This document shows positions 29,661 to 42,400 of a stretch of 64,000 nt of DNA, in pieces; within the stretch, counting starts at the first letter, position 1, and each line of letters opens with the position of its first letter. Position numbers and translations under genes: made by a program. The notes beneath the pieces are model-generated. The model was not told the origin of the DNA and did not search any database. It saw only the letters and a list, made by a program, of their open reading frames with translations. The stretch is from Symbiodinium natans (taxonomy: Eukaryota > Sar > Dinophyceae > Suessiales > Symbiodiniaceae). The stretch lies in the NCBI GenBank assembly GCA_905221605.1, contig CAJNDS010000524.1, positions 496,001-560,000 on the forward strand, written 5' to 3'.

Positions 29661-31260
29661 GTAACCTATAAAAAAATAAGGGGAACCGCAATAGGCGGAC
29701 GCCCATATATATATATATACACATACGCACATGTAGATACCCATAAATTTTTTGTGTGTTATATTTCATATATCAAATTTTGAATGAATGTGCGGAATGA
29801 ACTGCTGAAAGTATTCAGTGAGCATTTTTGTCATTCATGATGTGAGTTTGTGGTTGGCGAAAATGGAAGGAAGCAACGACTCGAGATCGCTGCACATCTA
29901 AAGCTTGTGAAGCTACTATATAGACTGTGATGCCACATCTCCATTTAAACAAATATGCAAACATAATACAGGTTTAGAGGGGATGCCCTTACGCAAGACA
30001 AAAATATAGAGATCAAGAGTTTCGGGACACACGCAATACCGACAGAGACGCCTGCTAGGGAATCACAAGGCAAAACAAAGCAAACCAAGACCTATGACAA
30101 TCCAGAACGCAATATTAACAAAAGACAAGACAGGACCCAGCAACAAGCATTTTGTGAACTTGTGAAACTTGCCTCATCTTGCCGTGTTTTGCGTACACTT
30201 TTCCTGCCCACGTCTGCTAGAACCTGTATCTAAACCATCAATGTGGTCTTTGCTATGTCCTCTTGAAACAACAGTACGTTCGCCTAAAGCCTGCTGCACA
30301 CCTTGTACCGGTTCTCGTAGACAATGGCTGTCTTTGTCAGTTACTGCGTTGGCTTCGGTATGATGACGAAATGCCGCGTTTCCATATCTACACACCGCTG
30401 ATGCGAATAAACTACGTACTGTTGTCAAAGCTTCACCACTCTTCTCTGACTCTGCTAATAGGAAAGTTGCTGAGGACAGTCAAAAGTTGCGAAAATAGGG
30501 CGGAAAGATAAGGCTGCTGCCACCATCCAGGGGCAATGCGCGCCACCTGGATCTGATCACCTGTGCCAAGGCTTCGCGATGAAGCTCCTTTGAAGCTGGC
30601 TGCCACATCATCCAGCCTTTCCAGAAGCCAATCTCATCGTCCGCCCGCGCCTTGCAGGCAAATAATGATCAGGCACCGATGTTTTTTCGAACTTCGTACA
30701 GTGCGTGCACCGGCATGCACAGGGCCCAAACCTTGTACGTCCACAACGCCGTGGCCTGTTAAGCTTCGACTCTGAAGGGCGCGGGAACAACAGTCTTGCC
30801 ACGACGATACCCAGAGCTACAAGTAAAGTTCAGACGGCTGGTGACCTGCATCTTGCCAGTCTGGAAGTATGAGTACTGCGACAACTGCTTCCACCTCGGC
30901 ACAACTTGAAGCGACCTGCACGTGCCATCATGGGGCTCTTGCAAATCGTGTCCATGTGGCTAGCAGAAGAGCCCTGGTGTCTGTGGCTAAGCGCTATGCT
31001 TGCATCCAAGGGTGCGCGAATAATGTACCCCTCCGGAAGTCGCAAGGAAGTCCTGGTTTTAGTGGACATCAGACATGACATTCGCATGGCGGAGTCTGGC
31101 TATCGTGAACCTCTCCAGGCCTCGTGTATATCTCGAAGCCTCAATAAGTGCTACTCGTTGCCACCTTTTTGGACGGGCCGAGCCATAGTAGCTTCCTATT
31201 GATCCGACCAGTGCAGAGTCGAGTTTTGAAGCAGGCCTTTGGCCAGCAACGAACCAATAC
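29660..31260. other. Transition region without a firm gene
   Basis: A TA microsatellite (29702-29720) is followed by unique sequence. Open frames near 30.2-30.5 and 30.9-31.2 kb occur on both strands; neither strand gives a recognisable protein and I could not decide between them. Confidence 0.4.
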
Positions 31261-31269
31261 ACCCCTGCC

Positions 31270-33740
31270 GTACAGCGGTCGGCAGCCCGCATTCCCTGAA
31301 ATCCAGTGTTACTTCTCCCAAGTTTGGGCCAAAGGCAGCTGTGAGTGCCGTCAGGCCCTCAGAGCCCACCAGGCAGCTTCTCAAGTCCAAAGCCAGCTTG
31401 ACGAGAGATTTGGGCAGCGCGTCAGCAAGGCACAGAAGGCAGTCACCTTGCGCTCACTTCGTTGCAGTTCCTCGCTTACTCGGTACTAAGGAGACCCGAT
31501 TCTGAAGGGATGCGAGCCGCTCTGTGTTGTGACGTAGGCCAGGCCCAGCTCCAGCTGGCTCAGTCGCTCCGGCAGCGCCTGTGCAATCGCTTGCACACCA
31601 CCTGAGATCTCTGAACGTCTCTCATTGTCAACCTGACATCACCTGTTGGGCTTGCCAAAGTCTGTTTATGACAAACACGCACAGGGAGAAACGTGATCTT
31701 GGCGCACAATCGTGGGAACGGCAGAAGTGAGCAACATGTTCAACGAGTTCTTTGTCGCAACATGTTTGAGAATTGGAACCGGGCTGGTTTCATTGATTTG
31801 AAGTTTGGCAAGAGCTGAGAGGCATGGTGCTATACTCGGAACATGGAACACTGCGGGACAAAGGGCTGTCTGCAATGTCGGTGGCCCCGAGCTGCAAGCT
31901 TAGGCGTGACAGGCGCCGCGGTAGTTGACGTGCCAAGATTTCTGCCTTGCAAGACTACAGTATCGTGAATCAACAACGCCGAGCGCTGAACACGGAGAGC
32001 TTGCAGCGTCATCTCTGGCGAAAGGAAACAGTGCAACTGTGCAACGCCAGTATCGCCAATGCCACAGCTGCCCAAGTCCAGCTTCAGGCGTGAAAGACGC
32101 TGTGGCAGGTGAGCTGCCAATGCTGCGACGCCATCCTAGGTTGACCACCGCACCCCAGCAGATGAAAGTTCCTACAATGCGTACGCAAAACGAACTAGAA
32201 TCTAAAGCGCACCACACAGCTCTCGATATGTCGTAGCCATGCATCTGTCGTGATTCCACACAGGCAGAAGCTGAGCTCCAAGATTGTGAGCTTCTGTGGC
32301 AAGCGCTGTGCCAGTGCTGCATGGCTTCCTGCCGGGATGCGGGAGCCGAGCAGGGACTGCATCTGTCTAGATCTAACGAGTCCAGTGCAGCGATCAACAG
32401 ACCCCTGAGCTCGGACCTAACAAGCAGTCGCGAAGCTCCAGGCGCAGGCATTGCAGCTGCCCGGGGCTCGCCAGCAGATCTTCAATGCCCTCCTTGCGCA
32501 AGCGAAGGACGTGGGGCAGCCGGGGGGGCCCAGTAAGGCGCAGTTAGGAAGGACAAGCAGGAGTGATTTGCGAGGCGAGTCAGGCCTGGTTGCTGGAATC
32601 CTCAGCAGTCCTTGCAGGTCAGTCCGCCCACCTCGTCGCTCCAACGGACTCCAACCTGTCGGAGCTCTGATGGTTGCCTGCAGTATACGCTTCTCTTAGT
32701 CAATTCAAGGAGATGCTATAGCGGCATCTGCATTTGCTTTCTCCACCTGAAAGCCACAAAGATGCCTTTCTACTTTCAGCCCGCTGTCCTGCTTCAGTTT
32801 GTGACAGCTGCGCAGGTCCATGCACAGCCTCTTCAGTGTGGTCGGCAGGCTCTGGCCGAGCTCTCTCACCTCCGCGGTGCCCAGGTCCGTGTGATCCAGG
32901 TGCAGCTCCAGCTCACGCAGCGCTGGCATCCAGCGGAGTCTCTGTGCCAACACAGGCGTGGCTGTAGCAGCGTCCTGGGCGGAGCACACGCAAACAAGTC
33001 AGGGGATGCCAGCGGGGACTGCTTTTATACGCTTGAAGGCCGCCACATGAGTCGATGCAAAGCCTCGGTCGAGCCAAGGTCTAGGACCAGACGCTGCAAT
33101 CCAAGGGGAATGCTGCCGAGCAAGACGGCGAGGTCATCCGAAAGCCTGTCCGTCACCCATGGTAACGGTTTGGGAAGTAACGGTCCTTCATAGGGATTAT
33201 GGTACAGTACCCCCTGCTAAATCCCCATTAAGGAGTGTTAGTAGAAGGGGGAACATCCCAAGTTACGGTGCTGCAAGTGAAGCCTGGCCTGCGGCACATT
33301 CCGAGGCAAAGCTCGAGTTGCACCATACTCTCGAGCCTCAGTCTTAGAGTGCTGGATTTCCAGGCCGCATGGGCCTCTCAAGAAACGCTGCGAAACAAGT
33401 TCGATGAGCAAATATGTCAATGCACTACAAGTCCACAATGAGCCCGGTGTCCGGCAGAGCGCGGAAATGGTCCCGGGCGTCACGGCAGAGAGGCCGCTGC
33501 GCCAAAAATCCAAGCGCAGGACCTCAAGCTTTGAAGGCAAAGACGACAAGATAGCCTCCAGACCTCAGGAAGCAACAACGGAGGTTGGTGGATGTCTCAG
33601 AGCCCACATGTAGCCTCAAGACATCTCAAAAGCTCTCAAAAGCTGAAACCAGGCCTGAAGAAGTCACATGGCTTCCGCCCAACCCCAGCTCGAAGTGAAG
33701 TAGACCGGCTGGCGGATGCCAGGCCCAATCCTTGAGCAAC
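31270..33740 (-). CDS. Leucine-rich-repeat gene, 3' exon series (about 12-13 LRR units)
   Basis: Minus-strand exons roughly 200 bp apart each carry one LRR, with LP-x2-L-x2-L-x-L-D-L-x2-C-x-I as the recurring motif. Clear units: 33720-33640 (LLHFELGLGG), 33560-33450 (LPSKLEVLRLDFWRSG), 33150-33060 (LGLQRLVLDLGS), 32960-32780 (two units, MPALRELELHLDHTDLG and LPTTLKRLCMDLRSC), 32515-32425 (LQCLRLELRDC), 32320-32245 (LPQKLTILELSFCLCGI), 32135-32030 (LPQRLSRLKLDLGSCGI), 31925-31865 (LPRRLSRLSLQLGATDI), 31605-31535 (LPERLSQLELGLA), 31432-31280 (LPKSLVKLALDLRSC and FGPNLGEVTLDFREC). LRR proteins usually bind partner proteins; no catalytic domain is visible. Start, stop and exact joins are not determined. 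Confidence 0.8.
33168..33262. mobile_element. Degenerate MITE related to 54417-54517
   Basis: AAGGAGTGTTAGTAGAAGGGGGAACATCCCAA matches the right end of the element at 54.4 kb; the middle (TAGGGATTATGGTACAGTACCCCC) also matches, while the left end is eroded. It lies between LRR exons. Confidence 0.65.
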
Positions 33741-33849
33741 TCCTCGATTGCACACCCTAAATGGGGGCAACTCTTGCTGAATCATACCTATAATTGACAA
33801 GACGTGCCATCTAAATAAGTGTACCGATTGCATCTAGTAGAACGGGTGG

Positions 33850-34490
33850 GGTTTTTGTTGGGTCTCCTCGTTTTGGGGGGGGGGGGTCTTTTTTGTTGGT
33901 CAGATATGGTCAGATTTCTTGACTCATACTCATAATACTTTTTTCCTACGACTTCTGATTAATTTTGCTCGAATCCTTATTGATTTTGGCTCTCCATCAG
34001 ATAACCTCTATTCCCTTCATATTTTAATATGATCCTGTACATTTTCATAGGCTTCATACTCCCCCTCTGCCTCCATGCTTGCAAACAGCAAGGGGCAGCG
34101 CGCCCCCCCGTTGCAAACACAATGCTCGCATGATGGGTTTCAACATGACTCATATGCCCCCCCACCCCCCCCCCCCCCCCCCCCCCCCCCACCCCCCCAT
34201 TTGCAAGCACAATGGTCGCATGAGGGTTTCAAAAGATTCACATGCTTTGAAGCAAGCTTTGCAAGGCTTAAAAAAGCAGGGGGGTGGGCGGGGGGGGGGG
34301 ACAGGCCCCCTTCCCTTTGCAAACGCAATGGTGGCATGATGGGTTTCAAGTATACTGATACTCATATGATTTGAAGCAAGCTCGCACGGCTTGCAAAAGC
34401 GCGCGGGCTCGCATGATGGGTTTCAAAACGATTCATACGGGAAACCGGAACCCTGATTTCTGAACTCTAAACCCTCAAACCCGAAGCCCT
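33850..34490. repeat. Poly-C/poly-G tracts and short dispersed repeat
   Basis: A run of about 40 C-rich bases (34157-34197) lies among four diverged copies of TTGCAAACACAATGCTCGCATGATGGGTTTCAA (about 34110, 34200, 34315, 34400). No gene. Confidence 0.7.
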
Positions 34491-34579
34491 TTGTCGAGGG
34501 GAGTCAGAAACAGACAGAATAAGAAGCAGAAGCCTGAACCTCTGACCCCGTCATATGCTTTGAAGCAAGATTTGTCTTT

Positions 34580-34835
34580 CATTTGGTTCTATGTTTCTAT
34601 GTTTCCTTCTTCTTCATTCTACACTAGTTCTTTCTCTCTCACTATGTCACTATTTCTCTCCTTTCTCTCGTTCTTAATGACTTTATGTTGTTCTTTCTGT
34701 CTTTCTGTTGAAAATTACTTCTTCCTGTCTTTCTTTCTGTATTTATTCCTTCATTTATTCGTTATTTCTTTCGTTGTTTCTTTCTTTCTCTCTTTGTCTC
34801 TTTGTCTCTTTCTTTCTTTTGTACCAAAAGGCCCG
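34580..34835. repeat. CTTT/TTTC-rich pyrimidine tract
   Basis: TTCTTTCT and CTTTGTCTC repeats. The plus-strand Ser/Phe/Leu frame through it is a product of base composition. Confidence 0.7.
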
Positions 34836-35299
34836 CAGAAAAAACACATAAAAGAAGACCCCCACAAAATAGGCCTCCTAGCAGAACCCTACGCCCGAAG
34901 AACATCGATTCGCCAAAATCCAAGCTTCCTCCGCTCCAGAACATTCGAACAGCTCCAGATGAAACCTGAAGGTCAGAAAAGGTGCACATCAATCTCCACA
35001 TGCCCAACTCTCTCATCCTACTGTACAGGAAACACTCTGCAAGACAACTTTTGACACGCTTGCCCGTGCCGACTTTGCACACTTAGAAGGAAGTCTTGGC
35101 ACAAAAGCTTGCACACATTTTCTCGTTTCTAGAGTCTCGAAAACTCCCTCTGGGCCTTGAATTATGCGCATGCACGCGCATGCTTACGTGGCCCAAGCAG
35201 CTGAACCAAACGTGGTGGAAGGCTCCCGAGAAGGAGACGAAGTCCGGCACCAGACAGCGGCCGCCCCCGGAAGTCCTCTTTTAGCGGCAGACTCTACAG

Positions 35300-36530
35300 C
35301 CTCTTTCCGAAGATTCGCACCATCCAGTCTTGTTGCAGGTGATTTGCCGAGACCGCGGACCAGCTCCCTACACCGTGATGCTTGAGACACCTACAGTTAA
35401 AGTGACTGTTTGTCACCCTGCGGCAGCATCGGCTGTCCAGCTCAAGTCGCCGCAAAGACGCAGGCAACGACTGGCCCAACCAGTAAAGCACCTCAGCAAG
35501 AGGCCACTGCAACAGCACTCCTTCCCTTCCATGCCAGTGATTTTTTTACAACCATACGCGCAGGTAGTCCCCTGAAGTCCCCTGAAGTCCCCTATTCATT
35601 CAAGGGCACACCAGCTTCCACAGAGACATGCCCGGGCAAGGCAAGGCGCAAGTCCTTCAGAATCATGTTCGAAGGTTATTCACCCGCTTAGCGAACTCTT
35701 CTGTGGCCTGCGCAGGAGATGCTAAGGCTAAAGCTGTAAGTGAAGAGACCCAACTTCAGCGTGGCCATGCGTGCCCGAGAAATCCCGAGAAAAAGACCTA
35801 GCTTGGGGATGTTTGGGGTTTCATTATGGCTATGGGGGTGCTTCACCGTGCCGCAGGTGAGCAGATGGCTCCTCCATCCTCGGTGGCATTTTTGCGGCCA
35901 GGGCAGGGAGAAAAGCAGCCAGGTCGACTCCACTCCACCTCGGCACAGATTGGCAGGGCAACGTCCGCAAGCGCAACCACTGGAGAATCGAGTCCATGCT
36001 TGCGACGGCCAGGGCGCGTGATCTCAAAAGTCTGCACGCTGGCGGGCAGATTCTGAGCCAGACACCTGGGTTTGCACTTTGCTGCGGTGCCGTCTCGACT
36101 TCTCAACTGCTGAGAGCGCAAAGATCGAAAATGAGGGTTGCATGAGCGGGGTCACGGCCCTGCAGCACATATCACAACTATGTGGGCAACCGCCAGGTCA
36201 AACACCACCATTTTCGTGCCACATGGTGTGCCCTGCTCCATGTCAAGAACACGTCCGAAGCTGAGGCACTCAGCACCAGCGGCAGCACAGGAGAGTTCCA
36301 GGTGCAGGGAGCACAGCGGCTGTCGGAGCTGACTGACCAAGCTCCTGGCTCAAGCTGTTCAAGTGAGCGTGAACCGCTGCATGGTTCATGGTTGATTGAT
36401 TGCACACTGCTGTGATCTGAGACGCATTTCATCTCCTGAGCCCCAGCATGGACGTGCGAGTGGCATGCAAGTTTAGGTCCAGATGCGTGAGCCCTTTGGG
36501 AAGCTTGGAGGCTATCGCCTCAGCTAGGTC
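35300..36530 (-). CDS. Leucine-rich-repeat exon series, middle block
   Basis: Minus-strand LRR units at about 36526-36450 (ASKLPKGLTHLDLNLHA), 36350-36265 (SQLRQPLCSLHLELSCAAAG), 36075-36010 (LAQNLPASVQTFEITR), 35790-35730 (MATLKLGLFTYSFSLSISC) and 35518-35410 (LGQSLPASLRRLELDSRCC). The motif is the same class as at 31-33.7 kb, so this is probably the same gene, with introns of several hundred bases. Exon limits are approximate. Confidence 0.65.
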
Positions 36531-36559
36531 AGGCTCAGCCGCATTTTGCCGCTACATGG

Positions 36560-36660
36560 CAAGGTCTCAAATAGTTCTCCGAGCAGCATGTAGCCCTCCA
36601 TCGCAACAACGGCAGAAGCTGAGGTCCAGAAATAGCTCCTCTCATATCAAGTTGCACGTT
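36560..36660 (-). CDS. Possible LRR unit
   Basis: The minus strand gives ELFLDLSFCRCCDGGLHAAR, similar to the LDL-x2-C core. A stop codon lies just upstream in frame, so an acceptor must fall close by. Confidence 0.4.
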
Positions 36661-36899
36661 TGTGGGCGCGACAAAAAAAAATCCGATAAAATAACGAGTT
36701 GCTCATGCTCCGCTGATAGGTGTCCGCTGATGGGTGTCCGCTGGGAGAGTGCTGAATCATGTCGCGCCAGGCGGAGAACGCAAAAGTTTCAATCAAATTG
36801 GATGCGGGCACAAGAAAACTGGCGGGGCGGAAAGCGACGCAGGATCAAAACAGTGAACATGCTCGGGAGCTGAATTTCCGAAAACGCGAAAAGGGCTGA

Positions 36900-37900
36900 A
36901 ATGGGTGAAATCCGCCACATGCCACCTGGCTACTGGCCTTAGGAGAAGTAGCTTAATCATTTGGTCGCGGCCGAAGGGGCTCCAACTGAGCCCCGAAAAA
37001 GTCCGTCACGGGTCCCTGCCCGTCCTTGAAACACAATATAAACCATCACAAGCGCTCCGGGGGAACAGTTTGGTCGCGGAGGCAGTCAAGGAATTAAATG
37101 CCTTCTTAAGACCAAGAGCCCTTTGCCTCTTCCATGCAAAGCCCAACCATTGTCGCAGGCCACTCAATCTTCGTCAGGTTTGGGCGTTTTTTGTTGCGCA
37201 ATCTGGGGGTCATTTAAATGCCCCAAGAATTTTCGGAGGTCAGCCAAAGCCTATGAAGCATTCATCACAAGTGATCTTGAAACTGAGCAAAAAGGTAGAG
37301 CATTCGGTCATTCTCGGGGTTTGGTGTTTTGAGTTTGGTGGGGTCAAGGGAGTTCGCTTTTTATGGTAGGTATGGGAGGTGGTTCGTTGGAATTCCGACC
37401 TTGTCATAAAGAACAACATAGGCCAACGGACAGGATTAAGGGCTCAAGCCTTTTCAGGCTGTTACATCTGAGCTTCGGTCTTTTTCGTGCTAGTAAATGA
37501 AACTTGAAAAGGGATAAGTCCTGAATCTTCGATTGTAATCCGCCCCCTGCCCAAGCCCAACAGCACCTTCTCCGGTTTGGGGTGTCTCGTCAAGCAGACT
37601 CGGCCGAGGCGGGTCGCGTAGCGTTGCTAGTAAATTATGTAAATTACGAGTCCCTGGCCGAGTTAACCTCTACAGAAGGAAGCCCTTGTAAGCTTCGAGA
37701 CCCTTATGTCGACCAGTGAGATGGGGCCTGTGCAGCCCAGTCCGAGCGTGTCAGCGTCAATTGAGGGATAGGAGGCGTGGAATCATGACTTCACGAACGT
37801 ATGACTTCACGAACGTATCTTTAAAAACATCATCGACTCGCCCGCTACAGCTCGAGCGACGTTGTGCGCAACTCACCGTCGGGAGTTTCTCGCTAGGGCC
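36900..37900. other. No gene recognised
   Basis: Mixed sequence between LRR blocks, probably intron. An open frame of about 150 codons on the plus strand (36905-37369) has no recognisable domain. Confidence 0.4.
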
Positions 37901-38059
37901 GCCCCGGCCTTTTGCTGCGTCACCTACGCCATGACATTGGGAAGCCGTTTTTTATGTGTCTGCGACGCCCACGTTTGCGATTGAGGCCGCTTTTGATTCA
38001 GCCCCCGTTTTGTCTGAGCGGCACTTCACCTCATTTCGGCTGGCATGTCCCGGAGGCTC

Positions 38060-38149
38060 CTTCAAGGTCTCGGGCAACTCCGTGGCTATCTGTTCGGCTC
38101 CGTCCGAAGACAAACCACATCCGCCAAGGCCCAACTCGAGTTTGCGTAC
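38060..38149 (-). CDS. LRR exon
   Basis: After GCAG the minus strand encodes VRKLELGLGGCGLSSDGAEQ and IATELPETLK, one complete LRR of the L-x-L-GL-x2-CG-L type. A neighbouring unit may lie at 38273-38220 (LSSSLPVALKFLI). Confidence 0.7.
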
Positions 38150-38299
38150 CTGCACCAACTTGAGACCGAAAGCGGAAGTACAGAAATGCGGACGTGGGTG
38201 CACTGCGCGCTCCCCGAATTAAGAACTTGAGGGCCACAGGCAAGGAGGACGAAAGCTCGGGTGCTTTTAGCAAGCGTAAGCATTCAGAACTGGCTGCGA

Positions 38300-38525
38300 G
38301 AACCCTAAACCCCTAACCGTAAAATCTAAACCCTTAATCCGAACCCAACCCCTAAGCTCTAAACCCTAAACCCTTTTTTGCAGCAGGATTATCACTGAGA
38401 CTAAACCGTAAACCCTTTTTGCATCCAGGCCTCTTCGAATACTGCCGGGCAAGTCTCACCAACTAAGAAACCGTAAACCCTAAACCCCCAAACCCAAAAC
38501 CCCACACTCTGAACCCTACACCAAA
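38300..38525. repeat. Degenerate CCCTAAA-type repeats
   Basis: AACCCTAAACCCCTAACC and similar motifs repeat irregularly beside the LRR exon. Confidence 0.75.
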
Positions 38526-38554
38526 GCATGACCGTGTAAGAGCAAGGATGACGT

Positions 38555-39049
38555 TGGTGATGCTAACGGGATGATGTTGATGATGTTACTGATGCTGATG
38601 ATGTTGGTGATGATGCAGATGGTTTTGATGACGACGTCGATGTTGATCATGGTGGTGATGATGATGATGATGATGACGTTGAGAATGACGATGATGCTGT
38701 TGGTGATAACCCGTAGTGAGTTACCGGAACCCTGCAGAATGGCCGTGTAAGAGTAATGATGGAGTGGATGATGCGGAGGATGATGATGTTGATCATGTTG
38801 CTGATTTCAATGACGTTGATGATGATGCAGATGATGATAATTTTGATGATTTTGATGCTGATGACGATGATGATGATGAATTTGACGATGTGGATGATGA
38901 TGATGATGACGATGATGATGATGATGATGGTGTCGATGTTGACGATGAGAATATTGATGATGTTCTTGACGCTAATGTTCATGATGATGTTGCGTTGATG
39001 AGGCTGACGATGACGGTGTTGACGATGTTGCTGATGTTGATGATGTTCG

Positions 39050-39100
<51 letters not shown>

Positions 39101-39180
39101 GAATGATGATGTTGATGAGGATGTTGACGCTGAGGCTGATGTTAATGATGATGTTGCTGATGATGTTGATGAAGACAGAG
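38555..39180. repeat. GAT/GATGAC trinucleotide repeat
   Basis: Long GATGATGAT runs with scattered GTT and GCT. They create poly-Asp, poly-Met and poly-Ile/Ser frames on both strands; all are composition artefacts unless transcripts say otherwise. Confidence 0.85.
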
Positions 39181-39198
39181 TCGGGTCTTGACGTAAAA

Positions 39199-39376
39199 AC
39201 GCTCCCCCCCCCCCCCTAACCTTAAGGCATTGATATATCAATTTAGCCCCCCCCCCCCCCCCACCCCCCTCCCCCCCCCCCCTCCAAAACCAAGGAATTC
39301 GTGTGATGTATCAATTTAGCCCCCGCCCCACCCCCCCCCTCTCCAACACCAAGGAATTCGTGTGATATATCAATTT

Positions 39377-39410
<34 letters not shown>
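39199..39410. repeat. Poly-C tracts with a short tandem repeat
   Basis: C runs of 10 or more separate three copies of a unit containing AATTCGTGTGATATATCAATTTA. Confidence 0.85.
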
Positions 39411-39419
39411 TAAGATAGT

Positions 39420-42400
39420 ATCAATGATACGCTATTTTCTGGCCGTGGTCGGCCCCCTACTGCTAAAGCAGATAAAACTCCAGCTCCGCTACGCGAGCTT
39501 TCGTGATGACAGTCGAAAACGTCCAACCATACTGCTTCGGGGGGGGGAGAGGAAAAGGGAGGGAGGGGAGAGGGGTCGATGGGAAAGGGAGGAGCGGGAA
39601 GGGGGGCTGGGGGTGATTAGTTTCAACCCAGGAAGAGTGAGGGTAGACAAGAACGATCGCGAGCTCCCAAGGATCTAGGTTTCGTGCTCAGGGATCGCGA
39701 TCAGTGACATCCAGCCCTGAGGTTTTCCCCAGCTTCTTCCAACACGCCTGCTTTGGAAGATGCACATGCTTCCGCACGGATACGTCATCCAAGCCATTCC
39801 AGCCCACCTCACTTAGAATAATGGCAAAGCGTCATGCGTCGCCTCGGACAATATACGGGCCTACATACCATGACCCACTGAAAGCCTCCACATAAGTTAC
39901 AGGTCCGAGCAGCATCCAAGTGCAGCGTTTCGAGGCTTGTCTTCTGCAAAGCTTCCCCCAGCTGGCAGAGCCCCGCCGAGCCCAAGAAGCACTCACTGAC
40001 CTTGGATTGGTTGCGTGCCCATGCGACTCAAACCTCCGCTCCGGTGGGCGTGTCTCATATTTCGCTGTCTCCTTCTTCTGCTGCTATTCTTCATCTTTAG
40101 AGGCTTCCCTGCCTTCTGCCCAGTGCTCACGCGCGCCCTGAAATTTGGTCTGTAAGACCACTTCACCAGGTAGGCACTCAGGCGAGTAGAGCCTGTCCAT
40201 CCCCCAACCTGCGTCTCTTCTTCTGCGCCCCTCTCCGACCACATCCCTGGCGAGGGTTGGGGCAAGCCACGTAGGCCAGAGAGGGGACTGCGCTTTTGTT
40301 TATTCGTTTCTTCTGTCTTGCGCTCCTCCGAGCCGAGAAAGGTGGGCCCTTTGTTTTGCATCCCTTCCTGCGAGTCTCACACACTCTCGCTGTCTCTGTT
40401 TTGCTTCAAGGGGTCGGCCCCTTCTCGTTCTCCTTCTTGCCAGCGCTCCAGCGCACTCCTGGCGCTGTTGCCCAAGTGCTGCCTCTCCCTCTCCGCCGCT
40501 TCTTCCTCTTCTTCCTGCGCCTTCTTTCTTTCGGGTGGCTTAGGGCCTGCTGGCCCAGCACATTAGCGCACCACGAGTTGTGTTGAACCACGTTCTTTCC
40601 TTTTTCGTTCTAGTGGCGAGGATCGCACAGATGCCCTTCCCTCGCGAACTGCGCGCCCCGGATCAGCCTTGAACAAGCAGCCTCAGCCTTATCACACAAA
40701 ATCCTCTCTGATCTGTGGAATGTAAAAAAAGGGCGTTGTTTTGCATCCTGTCTCCCTCAACTCTCACGGGCGACGGTGCCGGGCGCCCATAGTTTGCTTG
40801 CTTTTATGGCCGGCAATCACCACGCAGGTCTTGCAGGTCCTTCGGCAGCGCATCTTCAGAAGCGTATTCGGATTGGCAGAGGCCGAGCGCCCAACAGTGT
40901 GTATTTCTCTGAAGCAGTGTGGACTACACTGGTAGGTTAGGCGGGTCTCTGCGCCAAGGAGGCGAGACTCAGCCAAACAATCTCGCTGAGTGTGAGACAC
41001 TGTGTGCAATCCTTGCCTAGGCTAATCGCCTGGGCTTCGGACTGTGCTCAGCACTTTGCACTGACATCTCCTACAGGTCCTACACTTCCGAACCCCGACT
41101 CACCACAACAGGAGGTCAGCAGAGGCACCTCGGACTTCAGAGTACACAAGCAGCAGCTTGTGAATGAAGCTGACAGTCGGAGGTTGATCATGTCAGTGCG
41201 TTAATTCCCGCTGGGTACCGCGCGAGTCCAAGTTTTCGAGGCCTGCGCAACGAGTTTGGACTTCTCCTGCACTGCTCGTCCTGACAAAGCACCTGGGAAG
41301 GTGGATGCAGATGGACATGCCGACATGCAGAAAACCCAACTGCTCTGGAGAAGAGGCCCCTTGATTAGGTTACTTCCGGAGACCATCACCGAAAAAATGC
41401 GATGTGTCCGCTTTGAGTCAGCTTGTGAGGGGCTCTTGGAATCTTAGCGGCTGTCTCAGCCCTTGCTACCGTAATACTAGGACAAAGAACAGATGTAATT
41501 AATTTACATACAATGGTGGTCGCAACTGGAACTGCATGTGTGACGCGTGCACTCGAGCTGGCCATTTGTCCCTTGCTTTGGGGCACACATGGCTGTGGCT
41601 CTAAATAGGGGTATGTCGCGGTGTCCCGACCCCCGCCTGTGTTACATACGTATGTCGTGCCCACGTGTTTCATACGTATGTCGCGGGGTTTGTCGCGGCT
41701 GTTTCGCGCGCTGTCTCAATGCCTTCGTCGTCGAAGGTTGCAGTTCCAAGAAGGGGCCTGTCGCAAAGGCTTGTCGCGGAGGCTTGTCGCGGAGGTTTGT
41801 CGCGGACGCTGCTTGTCGCAAGCAGAACGGCTTTGTTACAAACCCTATGTCGCGGAAAGACGCCCGGGAGCCAGTTACATACCTAGACTTTTGAGCCGCA
41901 CCCACATGCCTCCCGTCCCGGCAAGTTGTCCACATCCACGCTCTCTGAGGTCCCTGCTGCTCCAGTCCTCCTCAGCAGCATCGAAGTCCGAACCTGTGCT
42001 CCGGTGCTTCATTACTATGGAACTGGCTTGATGACAACCTGGTCGCCAAGTAAGTAGCCTGGTAATTCCGTACATCATGCTGATGGCATGTTGTTGCCGC
42101 ATGGTTGCGTGTGGACAGAGAGGCCCATCTTAGGTGATGGCAGAGCTCGACTGCATCTGAGATGTGGAAAAGCCGCATACCTCAAGAAATCGGAACAAAT
42201 CAATTAGGAGACGCCGCGTGTCTCACTGACGCCAGGGGCATTTATCCATGACCAGACTAAGCGTCACACTATCTTGCTCGTGCTCGGGAGGCAAGACTGC
42301 CTATGCAACGGGTGCCGACACTGACAGCTTCGACCAGAATGTCTTATGGTCTGACCATGTCTCACGCCCCCTCCTCGGTTTTCAAGCTGTTTGTCGCAGT

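Noticed and set aside
34491-35054. 187-codon plus-strand Ser/Phe/Leu protein, possibly membrane
   Set aside because: It is driven by a CTTT/TTTC pyrimidine tract, the kind of sequence expected in introns of minus-strand genes or simple repeat.
38647-39241. Poly-Asp, poly-Met and poly-Ile proteins
   Set aside because: They are products of a GAT trinucleotide repeat open on both strands.
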